From contig JAETOP010000118.1 of the NCBI GenBank assembly GCA_021771675.1, forward strand, positions 1 to 12,461: 12,461 nucleotides of DNA. The letters run 5' to 3'. Position numbers and translations under genes: made by a program. Source of the stretch: Oscillospiraceae bacterium (GTDB lineage: Bacteria; Bacillota_A; Clostridia; Oscillospirales; Oscillospiraceae). Each line of letters starts with the position of its first letter. Position 1 is the first letter of the stretch. The notes beneath the pieces are model-generated. The model was not told the origin of the DNA. It did no database searches and saw only the letters and a program-made list of their open reading frames with translations. Positions 1 to 5,769 of this stretch are shown piece after piece.

Positions 1-49
1 CTCTAAACAGTTCCCGGAATTCCTTCCCTGGCCCGTGAAAGCCCTAAAA

Positions 50-108
50 GCGGCCCGCACTGCGGGCCGCTGTGATCTGCCGGGTGCCACTTGTGACGCC
101 CGGCTTTT
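50..108 (+). terminator. Paired hairpins, the second terminator-like
   Basis: The first stem is GCGGCCCGC closing on an ACT loop (50-70). The second has 12-base arms around a TT loop (79-104), with one G-U pair and one mismatch, followed by TTTTAT. The pair recurs in element C (12290-12345) with a different stem sequence but the same ACT and TT loops, which supports conserved structure. Terminator function is inferred from the T run, present only here. Confidence 0.45.
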
Positions 109-348
109 ATCCTGCTCTTTTTTCGAACCCCCTGCCTTGCCCTTGCCCTGGGCATTTTGCCGAATGCAAGCGCTTCGAAAAATCCGGTGCTGGCGGGCAA
201 AAGCACCGCTGGGCGGCCGGACAATCTGCCCAGCCGCCCAGCGTCATCCACTGCGTTGCTGTTCCAAATTTCAGGGGCAGAATTGCGCTCCTTCACAATC
301 GCGCACAAAGGCCCCAACACCGCGTTTTAGCTTCTCGGAGGTGTACGG

Positions 349-543
349 ATGCCACCCAGCCCGCAGAGTGGGCAACAAACCGTCCCAAAAGGCCCAACAC
401 AGGGGTTCCTGATTTTGGAGTGTGATTCGAGGTGCTGTTCACAACTATTGGCAGAGATAATCCTGCCGGAAAATTTAGCGCCTGTTTTTCATTTTCTGGA
501 ACTTTTCGAGGGCATCGATGTTGGCCAGAGAACTTCTCTCTGA
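349..543 (+). CDS. Possible 64-aa small ORF in the common region
   Basis: An ORF of 64 codons follows a good Shine-Dalgarno sequence (GGAGGTG, five bases before the ATG). The same leader, start codon and first codons (Met-Pro-Pro-x-Pro-Gln) recur at 5224 in element B, where an in-frame TAA (5314-5316) stops the frame after 30 codons. Weak similarity continues beyond that stop. In element C the equivalent position (about 12000) has lost the ATG. I do not recognise the protein. Retention of the SD and start in two copies argues for a real small gene; its decay in two of three copies and ordinary base composition argue against. It could equally be conserved non-coding DNA. Confidence 0.25.
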   Translation: MPPSPQSGQQTVPKGPTQGFLILECDSRCCSQLLAEIILPENLAPVFHFLELFEGIDVGQRTSL

Positions 544-738
544 TTACGGCGTTGTAAATTTTTCCTTTGCTGCTTTTCAACATTTGAACTTTTCCAGAAA
601 ACTCTTATTTATGCAGAAGCACCTTTCCCTTATTGTTATTCGTCTTGTTTATTTATTTCCTCCTCAAATCCTGGAGGGGGTTCCCTCCAACAGGTGATGG
701 GTTGTGATGACCTACAATGGAGTTTCAATGTTAATTGG

Positions 739-778
739 CAGCAGGACGGTGGGAGTTTCCCTCCGCACCGTCCTGCTG
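739..778. terminator. Strong hairpin, probable terminator
   Basis: Perfect 13-bp arms (CAGCAGGACGGTG at 739-751, its complement at 766-778) around a 14-base loop. It lies downstream of the minus-strand small ORF at 863-1030 and may end that transcript. There is no clear T run on either side, so a factor-independent terminator is only likely. Confidence 0.45.
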
Positions 779-862
779 TCATTATTTATCGCTTCTCCAT
801 GAAACTCTTTAGCATCTTCGCCGCCTCCGCCCGGGTGGCCTGGACGGAGTCCTATATGCGGC

Positions 863-1030
863 TCAGCCATAGAACCGCATGGCGCGGATCGTCGCTTTCT
901 CCAACGGGCCTTTTGCCTCGCTCAGCCTCTGCACACCAACGGAGACACGATCATCTTTCCGCTCGATGGCAAGCATACGCTGGGTTGCCATCCCCATGGG
1001 ACTGACTTTGGAAATATTCAAACTGTTCAT
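863..1030 (-). CDS. Possible 55-aa small protein, divergent from pucR, perhaps degraded
   Basis: The ORF has 55 codons, with AAAGGAG nine to ten bases before the ATG. The predicted protein is short and basic, begins MNSLNISKVS and shows no motif I recognise. It is divergent from the PucR regulator, with about 150 bp between them. After its TGA another frame reads a helical-looking stretch of 21 residues (DSVQATRAEAA..., ending KSFMEKR before a stop at about 797), preceded by a TAG. This pattern fits a slightly longer protein broken by one indel and one nonsense change. It may therefore be a pseudogene, a real short gene, or chance. Confidence 0.35.
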   Translation of the reverse strand: MNSLNISKVSPMGMATQRMLAIERKDDRVSVGVQRLSEAKGPLEKATIRAMRFYG

Positions 1031-1115
1031 GCTCACAAGCTCCTTTCTGATTGAGGCAGGCTCTGTTTCCTGCTCTCTAAAAACAGTATACGGCAGCAGA
1101 GGGCCTGTTTCTATG

Positions 1116-1144
1116 TTGACACTCCATAAGAAACCTCTTATAAT
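1116..1144 (+). promoter_or_regulatory. Consensus sigma-A promoter of the PucR gene
   Basis: TTGACA at 1116-1121, a 17-bp spacer and TATAAT at 1139-1144 match the vegetative consensus at every base. The expected start is near 1151, about 33 bases before the ATG at 1184. A promoter this strong for a regulator gene suggests tight repression (see the palindrome at 1145-1161). Confidence 0.85.
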
Positions 1145-1161
1145 TTATGATAGTATCATAA
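1145..1161. promoter_or_regulatory. Palindromic operator over the transcription start
   Basis: A perfect 8+1+8 palindrome, TTATGATA-g-TATCATAA, directly follows the -10 box and covers the expected start point. A repressor bound here would block the promoter. Autoregulation by the PucR protein is one possibility; PucR-type factors do not have one fixed operator known to me, so the binding protein is inferred only. Confidence 0.6.
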
Positions 1162-1183
1162 TTCCAAGGGAGGGGAGCAACAT

Positions 1184-2767
1184 ATGGAACACCCTGACTA
1201 TCCTACAGTGCGGGAGTTGCTCGCAATGCCCGTATTCGCGCACAGCCGCCTGCTGTGCGGGGAGGCAGCACTGGATCGGCCTGTGGTGGGCGTCAACCTG
1301 GTGGACATTCCGGATTATCAAAACTGGATTTTCCCCCATGAACTGGTAGTCAGCAACTGCTTTGCCATCCATAAAGATCCCGCCGCCATCGCAAATTATA
1401 TTCAGACGCTGGCGAGGCACGGATTGTCCGGGGCCTGCATCAAACCAACCCGTTTTTTAGGTACAATGCCAGAAGCCATGCTTCGCGCGGCAGAGGAATT
1501 AAACTTTCCCCTTATTGAGCTGCCGGACGACGTCCGGTTTGCGGACATTACCAAGGCCGTATCTGATGAGCGCCTGCGCAGACAGACCGCGCTGCTGCGC
1601 AGCAGCTTGTCCGTCAACCAAATGCTGATTCAAACGATCACTGCCGGCGCATCCCTGGAGCAAATTGCGGATACGGTTTGCGGGATTACGGGCAGCAGCG
1701 TCCTCCTGGTGGACAGCATCAACCAGCGGCAGGCCCACAGCCTGTCGGAAAAAGATGCGTTCCGTTTTTCTTCCATGGGTACGGACGAATTGCGGCACGC
1801 TTTGCAGAAAGATGCGACTGTCCATGAGATGAACATAGACGGCCATATATTCGGAATCCTTTACCTGTGCGAAGCCGAAGATCGGTCACCCATCGGGAGT
1901 GAAATACTGTCACAGATTTTGCAGACCATCCCTCTTGAAATCTCCCGGGAGCATTCTGTCCGCCAGCGAGAGAACAAAAGTTTCTCCGAGTTTTTCCTCC
2001 ATCTGATCTCTGACCGCATTTTGGATGACCAGTGGGAACAGGAGCGGGCCAGCGCGTTCCGCCTGAACCTGGCCCAGCCCCATGTCCTGCTGGGGGTGCA
2101 CATTGAGTTGAGAGAAAAATCCGGCAGCTATGCGGCGATTTTCCAACGCACGGCGTTTTTCCAGTCCTTGCGGCGGCAACTGGAGGGGTTACGCCTGAAT
2201 ACACACAGCATAACTCAGGCCGACTCCAACTTTATGTTGCTAAGCACCGAGGAAGGTGGTCAGCCTTTCGCAGATATTCTCACGCGTTTTCCTTTCCTGT
2301 TTGAGCAATTATGCGCCGACTTCCCCGCGTTGGTGATTGCGGGCGGGTGTAGCAGACCCCACGCGGGAATCCCAGGGCTGTCCCTTTGCAACTGGGAGGC
2401 TCAACTTGCGCTGAAAGCCGCTCTCAATACCGGAGGAAACCGTTTTCTGCCCTTTGACCAGCTCGGAATACTGAGGCTTCTATACTCCGGAGACCCCCAT
2501 AGGGAGATTGGCCTGTTCATTCATGAAACGTTGAAGGGTCTGACTTCCCAAAATCCGCATAGTGCGGAGCTGCTGCAGACCCTGGACTGCTATTTCAAAA
2601 ACCTTGGAAACCAGCGGCGTATGGCGCAGGAGCTTCATATTCACTATAATACAGTGGCCTACCGCTTGAAAGGTATCCAAGATATGACGGGGATGGATCT
2701 TGGCCATCCGCCTGATCGGCTGCAGCTGGAACTGGCCTTGTATTTGCGGCGGTTCCATACCCTGTAG
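1184..2767 (+). CDS. PucR-family transcriptional regulator
   Basis: A 527-residue regulator. Residues 1 to about 125 match the PucR N-terminal domain (purine catabolism regulator-like, the PF07905 type), with the usual RELLAMP...VVGVNLVDIPD opening. A middle segment (about 130-400) fits the sensor/GGDEF-like part of the family. Residues about 460-527 form the C-terminal helix-turn-helix (PF13556 type): ELLQTLDCYFKN, then QRRMAQELHIHYNTVAYRL. The length is normal for the family. The start is set by GGGAGGGG at 1168-1175 and the promoter just upstream. Relatives control purine, amino acid or organic nitrogen use, but no catabolic gene lies next to it here, so its target is unknown. It is the main cargo of element A and sits alone behind a perfect promoter with an operator. 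Family assignment is firm; ligand is not known. Confidence 0.9.
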   Translation: MEHPDYPTVRELLAMPVFAHSRLLCGEAALDRPVVGVNLVDIPDYQNWIFPHELVVSNCFAIHKDPAAIANYIQTLARHGLSGACIKPTRFLGTMPEAMLRAAEELNFPLIELPDDVRFADITKAVSDERLRRQTALLRSSLSVNQMLIQTITAGASLEQIADTVCGITGSSVLLVDSINQRQAHSLSEKDAFRFSSMGTDELRHALQKDATVHEMNIDGHIFGILYLCEAEDRSPIGSEILSQILQTIPLEISREHSVRQRENKSFSEFFLHLISDRILDDQWEQERASAFRLNLAQPHVLLGVHIELREKSGSYAAIFQRTAFFQSLRRQLEGLRLNTHSITQADSNFMLLSTEEGGQPFADILTRFPFLFEQLCADFPALVIAGGCSRPHAGIPGLSLCNWEAQLALKAALNTGGNRFLPFDQLGILRLLYSGDPHREIGLFIHETLKGLTSQNPHSAELLQTLDCYFKNLGNQRRMAQELHIHYNTVAYRLKGIQDMTGMDLGHPPDRLQLELALYLRRFHTL

Positions 2768-2813
2768 AGTAAGTACAAATCCTGCCTCCACGGCATTAAC
2801 TGCACCGATAACC

Positions 2814-2839
2814 CCCGGCCTTTTTAATATTGAGGGGGC
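2814..2839 (+). terminator. Weak hairpin after the PucR gene
   Basis: Runs of five C (from about 2813) and five G (about 2834-2838) bracket an AT-rich loop some 50 bases after the PucR stop. The stem is short and has no T run, so this is a weak candidate. A 10-bp palindrome, ATAACGTTAT, follows at 2848-2857. Confidence 0.25.
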
Positions 2840-3009
2840 TTGCAAATATAACGTTATGCAGGCTGTACCAACACTTTGACCCAAACGCTGACCCAGACCA
2901 CGCCGGGAGCGGACGGAGGCATTGAAGCGGAGAGGTCGGGAAAGCAACTGCTCCCGTAACAAACGGCACCAAATGGGGCTGAAAGCGCCCTTTGATTTTT
3001 CAGCTGAAT

Positions 3010-3055
3010 CTTCGGGTCCAAGAGGCCCCGGGTTCGAATCCCGGCACTCCGACCA
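3010..3055 (+). repeat. tRNA-Pro(CGG) 3' half, attachment site A/B
   Basis: The sequence reads as the 3' part of a tRNA: anticodon loop TTCGGGT (anticodon CGG with T33 and G37), stem half CCAAG, variable AGGCC, T arm CCGGG-TTCGAAT-CCCGG, acceptor half CACTCCG, discriminator A and encoded CCA. The 5' half is missing: the bases before the loop do not pair with CCAAG and belong to the element's right end. This is the typical product of integration into a tRNA gene. The intact gene should lie at the left edge of the array, outside the window. Confidence 0.85.
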
Positions 3056-3056
3056 C

Positions 3057-3090
3057 AAATCTCCTGATTCTTGGCTGAATCAGGAGATTT
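3057..3090 (+). terminator. Perfect 14-bp hairpin after the tRNA end
   Basis: Arms AAATCTCCTGATTC (3057-3070) and its exact complement (3077-3090) enclose a 6-base loop, followed by a T-rich stretch. It begins two bases after the CCA. Carried just inside each element's left end, it can supply a terminator to the restored tRNA gene and shield the convergent integrase. Confidence 0.7.
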
Positions 3091-3172
3091 TGCTTGCTTT
3101 TTGTTCGGATTTGTTCGCTTGGATTTTGCGTGTTTTCGCTTTGACCCTGACAAGACCCATACCAGAAAATTT

Positions 3173-3208
3173 TGCGGGAGTGCCAGCTTCTTGGTTGGCG
3201 CTCCCGCA
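3173..3208 (-). terminator. Integrase terminator, element B
   Basis: A 13-bp stem with one G-U-type position (TGCGGGAGTGCCA with its partner at 3196-3208) lies 16 bases beyond the integrase stop and is followed on the minus strand by AAAATTTT. The equivalent stem in element C has different bases that still pair, which supports a conserved structure. Confidence 0.7.
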
Positions 3209-3224
3209 TTCTTTTTCTGGGTTT

Positions 3225-4379
3225 TTAGACTGCCTGGGCCATGAAACTGCCCATCCGCTGGGCGGCGTCTTTCTGCATCTCGTTGGTGACGTGGGTGTAG
3301 GTGTCCAGCGTGAAGCCCGCGCTGTAATGGCCCAGAATGCTGGATACCGTTTTGGCGTCTATCCCCTGTTGAATCGCTAAGGTGGCGAAGGTGTGACGGA
3401 GGCCGTGGAACGGGATGTTCTCAGCGATCCCGGCTTTCTTCAGCAGGTTCTTGTGCAACCGCCCGATGCAATCCGGGCCGTAGAGCCTGCCTGTCACCGG
3501 GGAGGGGAACATGATCGGGTTGCTGGAGTGCTTGGCGTGTTCCTGGAGCAGCAGGTTTATGGTTTCCTGCGGCAGGTAAATCGTCCGCACCGAGTTTGCG
3601 GTCTTGGGCTGAGTCACTTTTACTTCGCCGTTGATACGTCCGGCGGATTTAGAGATGGTGAGGGTCTGTGTCTCCAAGTCGAAGTCATCCCAGAGAAGGG
3701 CTACCAGTTCTCCCCTTCTCAGACCTGTGGTCAGTTCCAGATAGAACATGGGGAGGACACCATGTTCCTCTGCGGCGGCGAGGTAGGCGCTGATTTTTTC
3801 CGCCGGGAGGGTGTGCATCTCCTTTTTCTCCTTGGGCGGCAGTTTACACCCTGCGGCGGGGTTGTAGGGGATCAGCCGCTCCTGCACTGCTTGGTCTAAG
3901 CACTGGCGGAGCATGGCGTGGAGGCCCCGGATGGTCTTGGCGCTCAGACTGAGATCCTTCATGCCCTCGTAGCGTTTGACTCGGCCTTTGGTCTTGGCTT
4001 TGTTGTAGAACTTCTGGATATCCAAGGTGGTGAGCTTGTTGAGCTTGATTTTCCCGATGTTGGGTATGATGTGCTTGTCGATGTAGTTCTTGTAGTATGC
4101 CGCTGTGGTCTCTCGGATGGAGGGCTTGGCGTAGTTCTCAAACCAGGTTTCCGCCCACTGTCCTACTGTGAATTGACCCGTTTTGCTGGCGTCAACTTTT
4201 CCGGCCTGTTCCAAGGCCGCAGCCAGCTTTCCCTTGCACTCTTTCTGGGTTTTTGCCAGTACGTTTTTGTAGATCGCCTTGCCAGTTTCCGGATCATGGC
4301 CTGCTGTGTAGCGGCCCTCCCAGCGGCCATCGGATCGCTTTCTCAAACTGCCCTCGCCGTTAGCGCGCTTTTTAGCCAT
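3225..4379 (-). CDS. int: Tyrosine recombinase / integrase of element B
   Basis: A 384-residue site-specific integrase of the Tn916/phage tyrosine recombinase class. It has an N-terminal arm-binding-like region (1-60, starting MAKKRANGEGSLRKR), a core-binding domain (about 70-175) and a catalytic domain (about 190-384). The catalytic residues are visible: Arg221 in TGLRRGE, His325 and Arg328 in HGLRH, His351 in LGH, and nucleophile Tyr361 in DTYTHV. It should cut and join DNA at the tRNA-Pro site about 170 bp from its 3' end. I chose the start at 4379 because GAGGTGAG lies six bases upstream; a start at 4424 would lie within the previous gene and has no such site. It overlaps the 100-codon gene by 8 bases, so translation is probably coupled. 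It appears intact, unlike its copy in element C. Confidence 0.95.
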   Translation of the reverse strand: MAKKRANGEGSLRKRSDGRWEGRYTAGHDPETGKAIYKNVLAKTQKECKGKLAAALEQAGKVDASKTGQFTVGQWAETWFENYAKPSIRETTAAYYKNYIDKHIIPNIGKIKLNKLTTLDIQKFYNKAKTKGRVKRYEGMKDLSLSAKTIRGLHAMLRQCLDQAVQERLIPYNPAAGCKLPPKEKKEMHTLPAEKISAYLAAAEEHGVLPMFYLELTTGLRRGELVALLWDDFDLETQTLTISKSAGRINGEVKVTQPKTANSVRTIYLPQETINLLLQEHAKHSSNPIMFPSPVTGRLYGPDCIGRLHKNLLKKAGIAENIPFHGLRHTFATLAIQQGIDAKTVSSILGHYSAGFTLDTYTHVTNEMQKDAAQRMGSFMAQAV

Positions 4380-4674
4380 GGGGCTCACCTCTTTCTCGGA
4401 AACAGGTGAGTTGCTCCTGCTCATAGGAATAGCTGCCGTTCACACTCAGTTCCGTTGCGATCCCCCAGGCCAAGCGAAAGCCGGCGATAAAACTCTCCAG
4501 CGCTACTTCCTCCTGTACCATCGTGTGGGCGTCCACCAGCCGGAGCAGCTTCTTTCGGTCCTGCTTGTCCAGCAGGGCTGCGACCTCCTGACGCCTTGCC
4601 TCAAGATCTCGGTGCTGCTTATGGTTCGGTTTTGGCGTAAACCTATCCTTCAGCGCCCTCATGTAGTTGTACAT
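4372..4674 (-). CDS. 100-aa conserved accessory protein upstream of integrase (DUF6809-like)
   Basis: A 100-residue, mostly helical, charged protein starting MYNYMRALKDRF. From memory it resembles the small DUF6809-type proteins of Clostridia: a charged helix, then an LL...DRKKLLRLVDAH segment, then a SFIAGFRLAWGIATEL helix. That match is unverified. The start has AAGGAGGG eight bases upstream. The 3' end overlaps the integrase start by 8 bases. The copy in element C (11543-11845) is intact, with 12 differences by eye, most in the first 65 residues. Position just before int is where excisionase genes often sit, but no helix-turn-helix or winged-helix pattern is evident, so a directionality role is speculation. 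The gene survives in element C although the integrase there is broken. Confidence 0.8.
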   Translation of the reverse strand: MYNYMRALKDRFTPKPNHKQHRDLEARRQEVAALLDKQDRKKLLRLVDAHTMVQEEVALESFIAGFRLAWGIATELSVNGSYSYEQEQLTCFRERGEPHG

Positions 4675-4697
4675 GGCGTGTCCCTCCTTCGCAGCGA

Positions 4698-4713
4698 CAC
4701 ACCATACCACACC
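4698..4713. promoter_or_regulatory. Direct repeat in the leader of the 100-codon gene
   Basis: CACACC-ATAC-CACACC lies 24-39 bases before the ATG. It is kept exactly in element C (11869-11884), while the DNA just upstream (4718-4737) has diverged. Possible binding site for a regulator of the integrase operon. Confidence 0.4.
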
Positions 4714-4740
4714 TTGGAGGGGAAAGCTACTGGACGCGCT

Positions 4741-4763
4741 GAGAATTATCACTTTAGACACAT
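4741..4763 (-). promoter_or_regulatory. Conserved block, candidate integrase-operon promoter
   Basis: A 23-base block is nearly identical at 11922-11944, with two substitutions, between diverged flanks. On the minus strand it contains GATAAT, five of six matches to a -10 box, but I see no good -35 at normal spacing. An activated promoter or an extended element is possible. Confidence 0.35.
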
Positions 4764-4815
4764 CTTTTATACTATCCCCGATGGGCCTTCTCTTTGGTAA
4801 CACTGGTGCAATTCG

Positions 4816-5480
4816 CAATTTCCCGTAGCGGTACTTTTTGGCGCAGATGGTTTTGCCAGCAGGCTTTTTCCTTGTTTACTGTGCCGCAGATTCTGCGGGG
4901 GTCGTTCCTCCTGTATTACACTTTTTCTCCCCTTTAGGGGACAGGGGGTGCCGGGGCAACGCCTCGGCGAGTGCGGACGGCGTATAGCCGGACGCGATGC
5001 TTGCCCCACCCAAGAGGGTGGGCTTCCGCCCCAACGGGGCGCCTCTGCGCTGCCTTTAACGGCTTATCCCTTCAGCTTCCAAAAGTGACTGACCGCACTG
5101 CGGGCAGGTGTGGTTCCAATTTATCCCGCTGCGGCGCTTCAGCTTTTGGGGGCGAAATCGCTCTCCGTCACAATCGCGTACAAAGGCCCCAACACCACGT
5201 CTCATTCCCTCAGAGGTGTACGGATGCCACCCGCCCCGCAGGAGGGCCACGAACGTCCTCACAGGGGCCGACGCGGGGCCTCGCGGTTTTGGACTATAGT
5301 ATCCGTTGCAGCCTAACGGTCATTGGCAGAGAATAGTCCGGCAAAAATCTGTCACTTGGTTTCAGATTTTCTAAACCTTTTGGGTGTTCTCGGCTTGTCG
5401 TAAAAGACGTTTCTATGATTACGGCGTAGTAGATTTTTCCTCTGTTGCTTTTTAAAATTTGAACTTTTTTAAGTATAGTG
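4816..5480. other. Hairpin-rich common region of element B
   Basis: No convincing gene. It holds a series of short perfect hairpins: CCCC/GGGG (4929-4940), CCCACCC with GGGTGGG (5005-5022), GCCCC with GGGGC (5028-5040), and CCGC-ACT-GCGG (5093-5103). It also contains the block shared with element A (5172-5235, including an SD-ATG at 5213-5226) and the shared AT-rich block (5416-5470). It separates the minus-strand integrase operon from the plus-strand cargo. A structured RNA, replication or processing site, or decayed genes are all possible. Confidence 0.5.
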
Positions 5481-5567
5481 GATAAGCATCATATCCGACA
5501 GAACTTTTTTCACAATTCCGTGCGATTTGGCAATTCTAAATCAGTGTTCACCTTCCCTGCAACGTAG

Positions 5568-5769
5568 AAAAAGGCACTTTTACAAGATGATGGGAAGGAG
5601 CAGGCAATTTTCTTTACAGCATCCGAAGTAAAATTAACACGGCTTGCTCAAATATCGCACTTTACAGAAGCAAAAAAAGCATATATATTTGGTTTAGTTG
5701 CAACAAAATCCATCGATGGAAACCAGGTTCACAACCATATCAGGCAGAACAAGAAAGAGAGGGAATATT
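5568..5769 (+). pseudogene. Possible gene remnant upstream of the permease
   Basis: This AT-rich stretch has no start codon but stays open from a TAG at 5565 into the permease gene in another frame. It reads plausible protein, for example AIFFTASEVKLTRLAQ and AYIFGLVATKSIDGN, with codon use unlike the GC-rich operon. I do not recognise it. It may be the tail of an older gene truncated when the cargo was assembled, or chance in AT-rich DNA. Confidence 0.2.
5661..5689 (+). promoter_or_regulatory. Likely promoter of the permease operon
   Basis: TTTACA (5661-5666), a 17-bp spacer and TATATT (5684-5689) each match the vegetative consensus at five of six bases. The expected start near 5696 gives a leader of about 74 bases. 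A 12-bp palindrome, TCCATCGATGGA (5709-5720), lies just downstream and could be an operator. Confidence 0.55.

Larger units (their letters stand above)
1..690. other. Common non-coding region of element A
   Basis: No convincing gene except the doubtful ORF at 349-543. It holds a perfect 9-bp hairpin with an ACT triloop (50-70), a second hairpin followed by a T run (79-108), and an 11-bp GC hairpin (207-217 with 233-243). Two blocks match element B: around 295-360 against 5172-5235, and 541-595 against 5416-5470. The first hairpin pair also matches element C at 12290-12345. A small hairpin (672-678 with 683-689) lies at the cargo edge. Confidence 0.6.
1..3009. mobile_element. Element A, right part (cargo PucR regulator)
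   Basis: This is the right-hand part of an integrative element whose integrase would lie left of the window. It consists of the common non-coding region (1 to about 600), a cargo segment (about 606-2870) and the conserved right end (2877-3009) next to the tRNA-Pro attachment site. Assignment rests on DNA similarity to element B: both share blocks ending in the same AT-rich stretch (541-595 and 5416-5470), and the right ends match at a constant 7,310-bp offset. The only convincing cargo gene is the PucR-type regulator, plus a short divergent ORF. The left boundary is not visible. Confidence 0.65.
2877..4815. repeat. Backbone direct repeat, copy 1
   Basis: Right end of element A, tRNA-Pro fragment, hairpins, integrase, 100-codon gene and its leader. 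It matches 10187-11989 throughout, except for a 142-bp deletion in the second copy and small indels near 3173-3225. From 2877 to about 3172 the two copies align without gaps at a constant offset of 7,310. Confidence 0.9.

Noticed and set aside
3..425. Several overlapping ORFs of 100-125 codons on both strands at the left edge
   Set aside because: They cross the hairpins, have no matching ribosome sites, and their frames are not kept in the related regions of elements B and C.
3010..3055. A complete tRNA gene
   Set aside because: The 5' half (acceptor, D arm and first half of the anticodon stem) is absent at both copies.
2480..3058. Minus-strand ORF of 192 codons beginning MWSECRDSNPGPLGPE
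   Set aside because: The start is an antisense reading of the tRNA T arm and acceptor, a well-known source of spurious proteins, and the rest is antisense to pucR.
4372..4674. Excisionase (xis) call for the 100-codon gene
   Set aside because: Position fits, but there is no visible winged-helix or MerR-like DNA-binding pattern and the length and helices fit a DUF6809-type protein better.
4378..4800. Plus-strand ORF of 140 codons antisense to the 100-codon gene
   Set aside because: The minus frame has the ribosome site, coupling to integrase and conservative substitutions; the plus frame is its shadow.
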